Source of the DNA: a bacterium
GTDB taxonomy: Bacteria > Myxococcota > UBA727 > JAUIJE01
Reading direction: 5' to 3'
Assembly: GCA_030431455.1 (NCBI GenBank)
Contig: JAUIJE010000005.1
Span: forward strand, 124,001 to 188,000
DNA: 64,000 bases
The position numbers were made by a program, and so were the translations under genes. Below the pieces are notes generated by a model. The model did not search any database. It worked only from the letters and a program-made list of their open reading frames with translations, and was not told the DNA's origin. Positions 35,368 to 44,693 of the stretch are shown here, piece after piece. Position 1 is the first letter of the stretch, and the number at the start of each line of letters is the position of its first letter.

Positions 35368-37305
35368 ATGCTCAGGACAGCTCTTTCCCCTGCCCTCATC
35401 TTCCTGGTGGCCACGGTCGCGTCGCCCGCCGCCGCAGACACCACGGTGTTCAACGCCGCCTGCGATGAGACCCGGGTGCACGACTGGTACGACTTCGCCG
35501 CATCCTGCGAGGTGCCCTTGCTGCCGGACCCGGACGCCATCTACGACTACACCCATCTCGCCGAGGGCATCGCCCGCGAGGTCGCCCGGGTCGCGATGGC
35601 GGGATTTGAGTACAGCCCCGCGATGCTTGGCACCACCGACAGCCGGGTGGTCTACCTGGATCCGGTGACGGTGCGACAGCTGCTGACGTTCGTGGACCAA
35701 CTCATTCCGCTCCTGCAGTCGGGTGACAGCAGCCTTTGGCCGTATGCCACCGCCGCGTTCATGTCGCCGTGGTACGGCACCGTCGCCACCCCGGAACGCC
35801 AACGGGTGCTCATCGCTGACGTGTGGCTGCGCGCGAGCATGCAGGTGTACGAGGACTTGGTGCACAGCGGACTTCCCGCGGACGTGATGGGCCAGGCGTT
35901 TGGCCTCTCCGTGCTCGGGCTCGTCGACAATCCGTGTCAGCCGTACCCGACGACAACGGGCGCGTACGGGCTCGCCGATCTCACCGTCGGGCAAGAACAA
36001 GCGCTGTCCTCGATGGGGCTCGACACCCCCGCGCTCGAGGACGCGATGTCCAACCTGTGTGGACAACTGGGGGCGGGGGGCAGCACCGGGGACCTCGGCC
36101 GGCGCGTGCTGTTCCCGGGGGACGCTGGGCTGCTCCAGTGCTTGGGCGACCAGTTTGGTGAGACCGGCGCGCAGGGGCACTTCGCCGAGTGCATGCTCGA
36201 AGGGCTGGGGGTGACCGCCGGCGAGTTCGACCCCGACACCATGCGCGAGATTTTTGAAGAAGACTGTGGGGGAGACAATCCCTATGCAGAGGGCGGCAGC
36301 CTGCCCGCGAACTTCTGGGACCCGCCGCCCCCCCCGGCCAAGACCGACGTCGAGCTCATCGTGGACAAAGTCTACGGCACGGTGGGAGGCCCCACGCCCG
36401 AGGAAGCGTACGAGAACGCCGCCCCCGAGGTAGCCCCGGCCCCGACGTCAGGCCCGTTCCCCACCGTGACCGACGAAAACGAACAGGCGATCCGGGTGAT
36501 GGACGCCAAGCTGGGGCGTCGAAACGGACCACCGATTTCCGCCAAGGCGGTGAAGGAGGCGGTTCAGGCCATCGCCAAGGCGATCGAAAACCTATTCAAA
36601 AAGAAAGACGACCCGGAAAAGACCGAACCCAAACCCGAGCCAAAACCCAAGCCCGGTGACGGGGACGGCGACGGCGACGGCGACGGCGATGGGGACGCGA
36701 CCGGAGGCGACGGCGACGGCGACGGCGATGGCGACGAGGACACCGAACCTCCGGCCGACGCCGACGACGGGACCACCATGCCCGGCGAAGGCTGTGCGTC
36801 GACGTGGGAGCGGACCGCGCGCGCTTGTCACGAGAGGCTCCAACAGGTCTTTCCCGGGGCCGGCACCGGTGGCGTCGACCCCACGGTGGCATACCCCCCG
36901 CCCCACGATCCCACCGGCTTCAGCGAAGACGCCAACGCGTGCGGGATGTTTGCCCAAGACCCGCCCCGGCCGGACAACTGTGAACAGCTGACGGTCCCGC
37001 CGTCGGGCTGCCTCAGCCCCAACCTCGCCGACTCCCGCGAGATCTTCGAGAACATGGCCCAGGACATCTTGTGCATGAGCGTGACCTGTCCCCCGGACGA
37101 CTTCTGCACCTGCACCGACGAGCAACCCGCCCCCCCCTCGGGCCCCGGGGGGGGCCCGCCGCCGGTGTTGAGCAACCCTCGCCTGCACACCTTGGCGCCG
37201 ATGAGCGAACAGCAAGCGTTCGAAGAACTGATGTGGCTCGGGCCGCCCATGCTCGTGGAGGAAGGTTGGATCGGACGCGAACGGGACCAGACCCTGGTGC
37301 CCTAG
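35368..37305 (+). CDS. Secreted protein with GD-repeat spacer
   Basis: A 645-residue protein; the ATG at 35368 with GGAG upstream gives a signal peptide, MLRTALSPALIFLVATVASPAAAD. The N-terminal about 400 residues are helical with scattered Cys pairs; then a Lys/Pro/Glu linker leads into two Gly-Asp blocks (about 430-460). After these comes a Cys-rich C-terminal region (GEGCASTWERTARACHERL, VTCPPDDFCTCTDEQ) likely held by disulfides. No lipobox. Function unknown; the same GD spacer occurs in two lipoproteins of this window. It lies on its own between a Tim44-like gene and a convergent activator gene. Confidence 0.7.
   Translation: MLRTALSPALIFLVATVASPAAADTTVFNAACDETRVHDWYDFAASCEVPLLPDPDAIYDYTHLAEGIAREVARVAMAGFEYSPAMLGTTDSRVVYLDPVTVRQLLTFVDQLIPLLQSGDSSLWPYATAAFMSPWYGTVATPERQRVLIADVWLRASMQVYEDLVHSGLPADVMGQAFGLSVLGLVDNPCQPYPTTTGAYGLADLTVGQEQALSSMGLDTPALEDAMSNLCGQLGAGGSTGDLGRRVLFPGDAGLLQCLGDQFGETGAQGHFAECMLEGLGVTAGEFDPDTMREIFEEDCGGDNPYAEGGSLPANFWDPPPPPAKTDVELIVDKVYGTVGGPTPEEAYENAAPEVAPAPTSGPFPTVTDENEQAIRVMDAKLGRRNGPPISAKAVKEAVQAIAKAIENLFKKKDDPEKTEPKPEPKPKPGDGDGDGDGDGDGDATGGDGDGDGDGDEDTEPPADADDGTTMPGEGCASTWERTARACHERLQQVFPGAGTGGVDPTVAYPPPHDPTGFSEDANACGMFAQDPPRPDNCEQLTVPPSGCLSPNLADSREIFENMAQDILCMSVTCPPDDFCTCTDEQPAPPSGPGGGPPPVLSNPRLHTLAPMSEQQAFEELMWLGPPMLVEEGWIGRERDQTLVP
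36655..36738 (+). repeat. GD-encoding hexanucleotide tract, two blocks
   Basis: Two short blocks of GGNGAY units are separated by ATGG residues. The register is intact throughout. Confidence 0.85.
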
Positions 37306-37328
37306 GCCGGTCCACGCCGGACAGCGGC

Positions 37329-37360
37329 GGTGCGCCAGCGTCGACGAACGCCGGCGCACC
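37329..37360. terminator. Hairpin between convergent genes
   Basis: GGTGCGCC (37329-37336) pairs with GGCGCACC (37353-37360); the inner GCGT and ACGC extend the stem after one mismatch. No T run is present. It lies in the 63-base gap between the convergent secreted-protein and activator genes. Confidence 0.5.
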
Positions 37361-37368
37361 CCCTGGGT

Positions 37369-38724
37369 TCAGCTGTCGTTGTCCTTGAGGCCGTGTTTGA
37401 CCAACAGCGCGCGCAGGTGACGCCGAGACAGGCCGGCGTGGCGCGCGGCCTGCGAGATGTTGTCGTCGAAGCGGGTCATCAGCTCGGGCAGGTATTGCGC
37501 CTCGAACTGGTCGACGACGCGTTCTTTCGCGTCCTTGAACGGCAGGTTGGTGTCCACCGTCATCGCCGACGGGGCGGCCTCGGAAAAGCTCGGGCCCAGC
37601 CACAACGGCAAGGTCTCGAACGCGGTGTTCTTGCCCGCGAGCACCAAGCTGCGCTCGAGGATGTTGCGCAGCTCCCGCACGTTGCCCTCAAAATGATGGG
37701 CGCTGAGCCGCTCGAGGTTCTCGCCGCGGATGGGCCCGCTCTCGAGGCCGCGCCCCTCGTAGATGCCGCGGATGAGCGCGGGCAGATCGTCGATGCGCTC
37801 GTTGAGGCTCGGCAGCCGAATGTGCACCACCGCGAGGCGGTGAAAGAGGTCGAGGCGGAAGGTCTTCTGCTCGACCATCTCGAACAGGTCGCGGTTGGTG
37901 GCCGCCACCACCCGACAGTCGATGGGCCGGGTCGCGTCGCCCCCGACGGGGATGACGTGCCCGGACTCGAGCGCGCGCAACAGCTGGGTCTGGCTGTCCA
38001 GGGGCAGCTCCCCGATCTCGTCGAGGAAGATGGTGCCCCCGTGGGCTTTGACGAACGCGCCCGGCCGATCCCGGTCGGCCCCGGTGAACGCGCCCTTTTT
38101 GTGTCCCATCAAGGCGCTGGCGATGAGTTCTTTTTGTGCGGTCCCGCAGTCGAAGATGACAAACGGTCCCGAGGCCCGGGGGGAATGATCATGGATCGCC
38201 CGGGCGGTGAGTTCTTTGCCGGTGCCCGACGGGCCCTCGAGGAGCACGGTGGCCTCGGTGGCGGCGGCGAGCTCGAGCACCGCGAACGCCTCGCGCATGG
38301 GGCGCGACTCGCCGATCAGCCCCCCGAACCGGCTGCGGTTGGACGGGGGAATCGACGGGCCGCCCCCGTCGACGACGCGAATCTCGGTCTCGCCCACCCG
38401 AAAGCTGTTGCCGATGCCGACCACGGCTTCGACCACCCGCGCCCCCTGGACGAAGGTGCCGTTGGTGCTGCCGAGGTCGCGCACGAACACCCCCGCCTTC
38501 GACGGCAACACCTCGGCGTGGGTGCGGCTCACCGCCCGGTCGGCGAGCACGAGGTCGCACTCGCCCCCCGCGCCGATGACGACCTTTTTGGTGCCCACGC
38601 GCACGGACTTGGCGGTGTTGTCGTCGGCGACCTGGAGGACCAAGCCGCGCGAGGTGGTCTTGTCCAACGCCAGCGAGGTGGCGAGCCCGGTGAGTTGGAT
38701 GGTTTTGACGTTGGGCGTGCTCAT
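37369..38724 (-). CDS. FHA-domain sigma-54-dependent transcriptional activator
   Basis: A 451-residue enhancer-binding protein. The N-terminal FHA domain (about 25-125) has SRTHAEV and DLGSTNGTF. The AAA+ domain carries Walker A GPSGTGKEL, the sigma-54 contact loop GAFTGA, Walker B TIFLDEIGEL and an arginine finger region. The C-terminal Fis-type helix-turn-helix is ISQAARHAGLSRRHLRALL. The FHA sensor implies control by phosphothreonine from a Ser/Thr kinase, as is common in myxobacteria. The start ATG at 38724 has AGGG 4 bases before it. The divergent gene has a -24/-12 promoter, a likely target. Confidence 0.93.
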   Translation of the reverse strand: MSTPNVKTIQLTGLATSLALDKTTSRGLVLQVADDNTAKSVRVGTKKVVIGAGGECDLVLADRAVSRTHAEVLPSKAGVFVRDLGSTNGTFVQGARVVEAVVGIGNSFRVGETEIRVVDGGGPSIPPSNRSRFGGLIGESRPMREAFAVLELAAATEATVLLEGPSGTGKELTARAIHDHSPRASGPFVIFDCGTAQKELIASALMGHKKGAFTGADRDRPGAFVKAHGGTIFLDEIGELPLDSQTQLLRALESGHVIPVGGDATRPIDCRVVAATNRDLFEMVEQKTFRLDLFHRLAVVHIRLPSLNERIDDLPALIRGIYEGRGLESGPIRGENLERLSAHHFEGNVRELRNILERSLVLAGKNTAFETLPLWLGPSFSEAAPSAMTVDTNLPFKDAKERVVDQFEAQYLPELMTRFDDNISQAARHAGLSRRHLRALLVKHGLKDNDS

Positions 38725-38770
38725 GGTCCCTCGAGGTTCCAGCGGTCCCGCCGCGGACGATGCGGGTGTG

Positions 38771-38828
38771 ACCTGGAGGTACCACAAGTCGCGGCGGGGC
38801 GCGCCCCCCGCCTGGCATGGTCCGTGCG
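38771..38828 (+). promoter_or_regulatory. Sigma-54 promoter (-24/-12) with possible upstream activator site
   Basis: TGGCATGGTCCGTGCG at 38813-38828 has the GG (38814-38815) and GC (38826-38827) separated by exactly 10 bases, as in the consensus TGGCACG-N4-TTGC, with two mismatches. Transcription would start near 38839, 43 bases before the ATG at 38882. The inverted repeat ACCT-GG-AGGT (38771-38780) upstream is a candidate activator site. Confidence 0.6.
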
Positions 38829-38881
38829 ACGTGTGGGCGAGCGAGGGGTGGTATGACGGTGTCGTCGACCCCGGAGCGACA

Positions 38882-39847
38882 ATGATGCTGTGGACGATGT
38901 GTTTTTTGGCGTTCGGGTTGCCGGACGGTGCCGCCGCACCGGCCGCGGCGGAGCTCTCGGCCCCGGACGAGGCCGCGCCGCCGGTGCCGGAGGCCGAGGG
39001 CCCGGTGGATGAGCCCGCGCCGGTGCTCGCCCCGGTGGGCGCGACCCCGCTCGAGGCGGGGCTTTTCTACCTCGCGGAGCTGGAGCTCGAGCGCGCCCTG
39101 TCCGCGCTCAACGCGGCCACGCAACAAGGCCCGTACGACCACGACCAGCTCATCGCGCTGTACACCGCGCTCGGGACGGTGCGCGCGTTCTTTGATGACG
39201 AAAAGGGCGCGAAGGCCGCGTTTCGGTTTTTGCTCACCATCGCCCCCAACGCCAGCCTGTCGTACAAGACCTCGACCAAGGCCACGTTCCTGTTCGAGGC
39301 GGTGCGGGAGGAGATGCGCGCCACCCGGCCCCCTGAAGTCACATTGGTGCCCCCCGTGCTGGTGGCGTTCGACCAACCGGTGGTGCTGACCCTGATGCGC
39401 CGGCACGACCCGGACGGCCTGCTGCAGGACATCGTGGTGCGGTACCGCGTACAGGGCGCCGACGATGACCGCTTCGCCTCCATCCGGCTCGCCGCCCCCG
39501 ACGACGGCGCCCGGACCGAGGTCGCCTTGCCCGCGGTGGGCCCCGCCGAGGCCAATGTCGAGGAGGGGGGCCTGTCCGGCGCGGTGGTCGAGGTCGCGGT
39601 GTCCGCGTACGACCGGCGGGGTTGGGAGGTCAAGCGCGCGCCGGGTCCCGATCGGCCCTTGGAGATCCCGGTGGGGTTCGACGCGCCCGGCCCCTGGTAC
39701 ACCTCGTGGTGGGCGATCACCGGGGCGATGGTGGGGGTCGCGGTGTTCGTCGCGGCGAGCACCGCGGGCCTGGCCGCGGGGGGCGCGGGCTACTGGGTGG
39801 CCACCCGGCCCGACCCCCTGGTGGACATCATCGTGGAGGGGCCATGA
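38882..39847 (+). CDS. Secreted/membrane protein with TPR-like region and C-terminal helix
   Basis: A 321-residue protein: signal peptide (MMLWTMCFLAFGLPDGAAA), an Ala/Pro/Glu spacer, a short TPR-like helical region (about 58-140, LEAGLFYLAELELERALSAL), and a beta-rich domain. It ends in a hydrophobic C-terminal segment (about 285-308) with Gly/Ala-rich turns. Proteins of this layout are common among Deltaproteobacteria and of unknown role. It follows the -24/-12 promoter, and its stop overlaps the start of the next gene (ATGA at 39844), so the two are probably one transcript under the divergent FHA activator. Confidence 0.65.
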   Translation: MMLWTMCFLAFGLPDGAAAPAAAELSAPDEAAPPVPEAEGPVDEPAPVLAPVGATPLEAGLFYLAELELERALSALNAATQQGPYDHDQLIALYTALGTVRAFFDDEKGAKAAFRFLLTIAPNASLSYKTSTKATFLFEAVREEMRATRPPEVTLVPPVLVAFDQPVVLTLMRRHDPDGLLQDIVVRYRVQGADDDRFASIRLAAPDDGARTEVALPAVGPAEANVEEGGLSGAVVEVAVSAYDRRGWEVKRAPGPDRPLEIPVGFDAPGPWYTSWWAITGAMVGVAVFVAASTAGLAAGGAGYWVATRPDPLVDIIVEGP

Positions 39848-41850
39848 CCGCGCGCGGCCATTCCGTGTTGTGCGCGCTGGGCCTCACGGTGGCGCTGACC
39901 AGCGCGTGCCCCACCCGCTACGCGGTGTATCTCAGCTATGAGCTGCCCGCGTCGTTCACCCCCGAGGGGTTCGGCGACCGCGCGCCGTCGACGGTACAGG
40001 CCGAGCGCTGGCCCCCGGAGCTTCAGTTGGTGGTGAGCGTGTACGCGCCCAGCGATGGGGTGGTGCGCACCTGCGCGGACTACGAGCACGGGCGCGGCAC
40101 CCTGGAGAACCTCGCCGCGGCCACGACCTTCAGCGGCCCCCTCGACGAGGTGAACACCGATGCGGTGCCGCGGCTGGGCGACAAGCTCATCGTGCTCGAG
40201 GGGATCTCCAGTGAGTTTGGCCCCCTGGTGCGGGGCTGCGCGGCCCTCGGCGACATCGAAGGCGAAGTCGAGGTTCACATCGTGCTCACCCCCCTGGCCG
40301 AGGTCCGCACCATCGAGCGGGCCCACGCCGTGACCCCGCGGGACGGTCCAGGCACATTGGACACGGTGTCGGTCCTCACCGTGGACGCCTTTGGGCGCCC
40401 CGCGGAGACCGCGGTGGAGGTCATGCTGTACGGGCCCGCCGGCACCCTCGCCCGGCCCCCCGAGATCGTGCAGACCCAAGTGGACCCCGACGCGCTCATC
40501 GAGTTCGACGCCAAGCACGAGCTCGCCTACGACGACCTCGACTTCGTGGGGCCGTTCGCGCTCCGGCTACAGGCCCAACAGCCGCTCACCGACCGTCTGG
40601 TCGTGCCCGGGGTGGCCGAACCCGCCGAGAGCACCTTTCGGCCCTTCGACGTGACCGGTGACGAAAACCCCAGCCGGCAGCTCGTGCCCGTGCGGTTTGG
40701 CCCCCTCGACCTCGCCTACGTGCGCACCGCCGCCATCGGCCGGCCCGAGGTCGCCTGGGCCACCGGGGTCGACGACACAGGCATGCCCGTGCTCGAGGAC
40801 GTGGCCCCGCCCTTTGCCGTATCATTGGGGCTGGTGCTCATCGCCGAGCTGCGCTCGGCCGACGGGGCCGAGGGCGTGCTCTTGTTCCGCGGCAACCTCG
40901 GTGGGCGCCTCGCGTTTTGGCCCCAGAGCGGGCCCCCGCACGAAATCGACGGCGGCACCCAGCCCCTCCTCGCCGACGGCACCCAGAGCCCGTACACTCT
41001 CGGCGACTTCGAGCCCGGCCCGTTCCTCGCCCTCGGCCCCTGCGCACAGCACGTGCTCGCCGGGCCCTACGCCTCCTGGTTCACCCTCAGCGGGACCGAT
41101 GACGAGGACAGCGGCCGGTTCGCCATCGTGAGCATCGCGGACGACGGAACCCCGTCGCTGTCGCTGCACAACCTGCCCGCCTACCCGCTGCAGAGCTTCT
41201 GCCTCGACGCCCCCGACGGCGCCGTGCACCGGTATGTCATTGTGCTCACCGAACAAAACGGTCTCGCCGCCCTGTCCCTCGGCCCCGCGGTCCTGACCGA
41301 CGCCACCAACTTCGCCAACCGAGAGTTCCTGAATCTGCCCGGGGTGGTCGCCATCGGCCAAACCGAGATCGCCGCCCCCGCCCGCCTGCTCACCGCCACC
41401 GGCAGCGCCTTCGGCATCTTCTTGTCCGAGATGCGACTCGACGACGACGGCGTGCTGCTCACCGAAAACATCCCCCTCTACGGCCTGCCCCTCGCCCCCC
41501 GCAGCCTGCACGGGGGCGCCCTGTACCGTGCGGAGACGCGCCACGATGTGCACCTGCTGTCCACCGGCAACGACGGCAACGAAGCCGCCCGCCCCCTGCT
41601 CTTTTTCGCCGGCGCCACCCTCGACGACGGGACCCCGCTGAGCGCGGCCATGGACCTCGACCATTGCCAACCCGTCCAGCACTGCCGGGTGTTGCTCCAC
41701 GACCTCGACGGGGATGGCGTGGCCGAGATCTACACCGGTCGCATCAACAACCGGGACGGCATCAACCGGGTCAGCGATCCCGACCTCACCGTGATTCGGT
41801 TGCGGGACACGAGCTACGTGCCCGAAGACGCGCCAAGCGATGCGGAATAG
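39844..41850 (+). CDS. Large lipoprotein with a VCBS/FG-GAP-like calcium motif
   Basis: A 668-residue protein with a lipoprotein signal (ALGLTVALTSAC, Cys22). The mature protein is beta-rich with many short hydrophobic strands, suggesting a beta-propeller or multi-domain surface protein. Near the C-terminus DLDGDGVAEIY is an FG-GAP/VCBS-type calcium loop. There are several Cys pairs (VRTCADY, VRGCAAL; DHCQPVQHCRV). No enzyme motif seen. Translationally coupled to the preceding membrane protein, so both are likely parts of one envelope assembly. Confidence 0.65.
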   Translation: MTARGHSVLCALGLTVALTSACPTRYAVYLSYELPASFTPEGFGDRAPSTVQAERWPPELQLVVSVYAPSDGVVRTCADYEHGRGTLENLAAATTFSGPLDEVNTDAVPRLGDKLIVLEGISSEFGPLVRGCAALGDIEGEVEVHIVLTPLAEVRTIERAHAVTPRDGPGTLDTVSVLTVDAFGRPAETAVEVMLYGPAGTLARPPEIVQTQVDPDALIEFDAKHELAYDDLDFVGPFALRLQAQQPLTDRLVVPGVAEPAESTFRPFDVTGDENPSRQLVPVRFGPLDLAYVRTAAIGRPEVAWATGVDDTGMPVLEDVAPPFAVSLGLVLIAELRSADGAEGVLLFRGNLGGRLAFWPQSGPPHEIDGGTQPLLADGTQSPYTLGDFEPGPFLALGPCAQHVLAGPYASWFTLSGTDDEDSGRFAIVSIADDGTPSLSLHNLPAYPLQSFCLDAPDGAVHRYVIVLTEQNGLAALSLGPAVLTDATNFANREFLNLPGVVAIGQTEIAAPARLLTATGSAFGIFLSEMRLDDDGVLLTENIPLYGLPLAPRSLHGGALYRAETRHDVHLLSTGNDGNEAARPLLFFAGATLDDGTPLSAAMDLDHCQPVQHCRVLLHDLDGDGVAEIYTGRINNRDGINRVSDPDLTVIRLRDTSYVPEDAPSDAE

Positions 41851-41853
41851 TGC

Positions 41854-42687
41854 CTAGCGCTGCAGCAGCTCGATCATGCCCTGGAGGGTCTTGAGCTTGC
41901 GGTCCGCGCGGGCGTAGAGCCGGGCCGACACCAGCGCCGAGGCCGCGTGACCCCCGAGCAAACTCAACAGCTCGACGTCGTTGCGCAGCAGCCGGTCTTT
42001 CTGGCTCAGCAGCTCGTACAGCACCACCGCCCCCACCACGTCGCGGCCCATGGCCAGCGGCACCGCGGCGATGACCCCTTCGCGGGCGGGCCGCTCGGAG
42101 GTGTGCACATAGGCGACCCGGGAACCCACCACCTCGGCGAGCACGCCCCGGGGCTCGACCCCGCTGCGGGCCAGCCGCCCGTCGAGCTGCCGGTCGGCCA
42201 CCACGTCGAACGACCCCTCGGGGTTGGCCAACAAAATCGCATACGCATTGGCCCCGATGAAGTTGACGATGATCTCCTCGATCGTCGCCACCACCTCGTC
42301 GAGGTCCAAGGTCGCATGCAGCCGATAGGACGCGACGTACATCGACATCATCGAGCCGTTGAGCTCTTCGAGCTCGAGGATGCGCCCGTTGAGGTCGGTG
42401 TTCTCCTCGAGCAGGTCCTGGACCTGGATTTGCGCCACCCGCACTTTTTCCTGGGCGGCCTTCACCGTCTTCAGCGCGTCACCGCCCCCTTGGGTCTGCT
42501 TGATCAGCGCTTCCGACAGGCGGCGGTTGTCCTTTTGCAGCCGGGTGTTGTCCACCACCAGCTCCGAGAGCAGATCACGCAGCGCGTCGAGCTGGCCGAG
42601 GCCCTGGGCGAGCTGCTCCAAGGTCTCGAGCCCCTCGTCGATCTTCCGCTGCTGCGCCCCGCTGGGCGGATTCTCGGGTCCCGACAT
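41854..42687 (-). CDS. GAF-domain protein with N-terminal coiled coil
   Basis: A 277-residue soluble protein; the ATG at 42687 has GGAG 8 bases before it, while an upstream ATG at 42714 has none. Residues about 10-110 form a coiled coil (QRKIDEGLETLEQLAQ, LLEENTDLNGRILELEELNG). A GAF domain follows (about 115-260, with LDEVVATIEEIIVNFIGANAYAI and IAAVPLAMGRDVVGAVVLYE). No output domain is attached, so it probably senses a small ligand or redox state and signals by protein contacts. It is divergent from mutY. Confidence 0.8.
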   Translation of the reverse strand: MSGPENPPSGAQQRKIDEGLETLEQLAQGLGQLDALRDLLSELVVDNTRLQKDNRRLSEALIKQTQGGGDALKTVKAAQEKVRVAQIQVQDLLEENTDLNGRILELEELNGSMMSMYVASYRLHATLDLDEVVATIEEIIVNFIGANAYAILLANPEGSFDVVADRQLDGRLARSGVEPRGVLAEVVGSRVAYVHTSERPAREGVIAAVPLAMGRDVVGAVVLYELLSQKDRLLRNDVELLSLLGGHAASALVSARLYARADRKLKTLQGMIELLQR

Positions 42688-42769
42688 GTCAAAGGCTCCG
42701 CAATGGCGGGACATTAAACCCCCAACGCCAGGCCGTCCACACAACCGCCCCCGCGTGGTACCCGCCCCC

Positions 42770-43852
42770 ATGGCCGATCTCGGCTTCCCCGCCCCCACCC
42801 GCCGCCTGGCCCGCGCCGTCGAGGCGTTCTTCGTCGAGCAGGGCCGCGACCTCCCCTGGCGGGCCGACCGCAGCCCGTACCGCGTGTGGCTGTCGGAAAT
42901 CATGTGCCAGCAGACCCGGGTCCAGGTCGCGATCGATTACTTCACGCGCTTCGTCGAGCGGTTCCCCCGCGTCGAGGACCTCGCCCGCGCCCCCCTCGAC
43001 GACGTGCTCGCGATGTGGAGCGGGCTTGGCTACTACGCGCGCGGCCGCAACCTGCACCGGGCCGCGCAGGTGGTGGCGTTCGAGCGGGACGGGCGGTTCC
43101 CCGACACCGCCGCGGGCCTTCGTGAGCTGCCCGGGGTCGGGCCTTACACCGCGGCCGCGATCGCGTCGTTCGCGTTCGGCCGGACCGAAGCGGTCGTCGA
43201 CGGCAACGTCATGCGCGTGCTGTCCCGGCTCTGCCTCGACGACGGCCCCCTCGACGAGCCCGCGACCAAGCGGCGCATGACCGCGCGGGCCTTGGCCTTG
43301 GCCGAGGCCGCCGACCACGCGCCCACCCTCGCCGAGGGGGTGATGGAGCTCGGCGCGCTGGTCTGCACCCCCAAGGCATTCAGGTGCGACGCTTGCCCGC
43401 TGTCGACGATGTGCGAAGCGCGCGACGCCGACGTGGTCGCGCTCTACCCGGTCAAAAAGAAGCCGCGGCCCCGCACCCTCGTCGAGGTCTGTGCGGTGGT
43501 GGTGCACCAAGACGGCGCGGTGTGGCTCGAACGCCGCGAGGCCAAAGGGCTGTTCGGGGGGCTTTACGAAGTCCCGGCCACCCCGCTCGACGGCGCGGCC
43601 CCGGCGAAGGTGGCGCGCCAGCTCCTCGAGGCGCGCGGGCTCTCGGCCCCCGGCCGGTTGCGCAAGACCGCCACCGTCGCGCGCACGCTCACCCACCGTG
43701 AGCTCGTTTTTCACGTGTACTCGGTGCCGGTCGACGGGGCGCACGATCCGTTGCGCGCGGGCGACGAGGTCTCGGGCGTGGGCTTGTCCACCGCGATGCG
43801 CGAGGTGCTGCGCGCGGGCTGGCCGGCCGCGGAGCGGTTTTTGCCGGGGTGA
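42770..43852 (+). CDS. mutY: A/G-specific adenine DNA glycosylase
   Basis: A 360-residue MutY: it removes adenine mispaired with 8-oxoguanine. LPWR, YRVWLSEIMCQQTRVQ, the HhH motif LPGVGPYTAAAIAS and the catalytic Asp in AVVDGNVMRV are present. The 4Fe-4S ligands follow the C-x6-C-x2-C-x5-C pattern (CTPKAFRC, DAC, PLSTMC), and a C-terminal NUDIX-like 8-oxoG recognition domain starts near residue 235. The ATG at 42770 is chosen from conservation; the ribosome-binding site is weak. Confidence 0.95.
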   Translation: MADLGFPAPTRRLARAVEAFFVEQGRDLPWRADRSPYRVWLSEIMCQQTRVQVAIDYFTRFVERFPRVEDLARAPLDDVLAMWSGLGYYARGRNLHRAAQVVAFERDGRFPDTAAGLRELPGVGPYTAAAIASFAFGRTEAVVDGNVMRVLSRLCLDDGPLDEPATKRRMTARALALAEAADHAPTLAEGVMELGALVCTPKAFRCDACPLSTMCEARDADVVALYPVKKKPRPRTLVEVCAVVVHQDGAVWLERREAKGLFGGLYEVPATPLDGAAPAKVARQLLEARGLSAPGRLRKTATVARTLTHRELVFHVYSVPVDGAHDPLRAGDEVSGVGLSTAMREVLRAGWPAAERFLPG

Positions 43853-43939
43853 TCCGGTCGGCCGCGACCCGGCCTCGTCGGCCGAATCTGATCCGGCCGA
43901 TTTTTGGCCCCGCGATGCCCCCTCCCCTACCGTACGGGG

Positions 43940-44680
43940 ATGCGTCTGCTCCCTTTGGTCACCCTCTGCCCCCTCTTGCTCCCCCTCGCCACGGGCTGCT
44001 CGATCAAGGCCGGCCACGTGCGGCCGCGGGACCCGGTGCTGTCGAGCCCGGCGGATCGCGCGCTGCCCACGCCTTCGCCCTGGCGCGGCCTGCTCGACGA
44101 CCCCGGCCTCGAAGGAGGCCCCGCCCTCGACGCGCAGCGGGCCCGGCTCGCCGAAGCCGCCGGCACCTTCGTGGGCAAGGGCCGCGTGGTCGTCGGCCAA
44201 AAACCATTCCGCGCCGACTGCTCGGGCACCGTGCGCGGCATCTACGCGGCCGCGGGCGTGCCGCTCGGCCGCGCCCCCGCCGTCGCCGGCCAGAGCGACA
44301 CCGCCAACCTCTACCGCTACGTGCAGCAACATGGGTCCATCCGCACCGCCGACCCCGCGGTGGGCGACCTCATCTTTTTTGACCACACCTACGACCGCAA
44401 CAAAGACGGCAAGGCCAACGACGCCTTCTCCCACATCGGCGTGGTCGAGCGCGTGCTCGACGACGGAACCGTGGTGTTCGTGCACCGGGTCAGCGGCCGC
44501 ATCTTGCGGTACCGCATGAACCTCGCGCGCCCCCACGTGCGCCGCACCCCCGAAGGCCAACGGGTCAACCACTTGCTTCGCCGCAAACACGGCAGCATCC
44601 CCGAAGCCACCACCGCGGAGCTGTTCGTGGCCTACGGCTCGTTGCCCGCCGCCCCCGCCGCCACCGTGGCCAGCCGCTGA
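43940..44680 (+). CDS. NlpC/P60-like cell-wall peptidase lipoprotein
   Basis: A 246-residue protein with a lipoprotein signal (MRLLPLVTLCPLLLPLATGC) and a papain-like NlpC/P60 or CHAP domain. The catalytic Cys lies in FRADCSGTVRGIY, followed by GDLIFFDHTYD, and the His is in FSHIGVVERV. A calcium-like loop DRNKDGKAND lies between. Such enzymes cut peptides of the cell wall. The start at 43940 has GGGG just before it; the longer frame upstream only adds non-signal residues. Confidence 0.8.
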   Translation: MRLLPLVTLCPLLLPLATGCSIKAGHVRPRDPVLSSPADRALPTPSPWRGLLDDPGLEGGPALDAQRARLAEAAGTFVGKGRVVVGQKPFRADCSGTVRGIYAAAGVPLGRAPAVAGQSDTANLYRYVQQHGSIRTADPAVGDLIFFDHTYDRNKDGKANDAFSHIGVVERVLDDGTVVFVHRVSGRILRYRMNLARPHVRRTPEGQRVNHLLRRKHGSIPEATTAELFVAYGSLPAAPAATVASR

Positions 44681-44693
44681 CCCCGGCGCGGCC

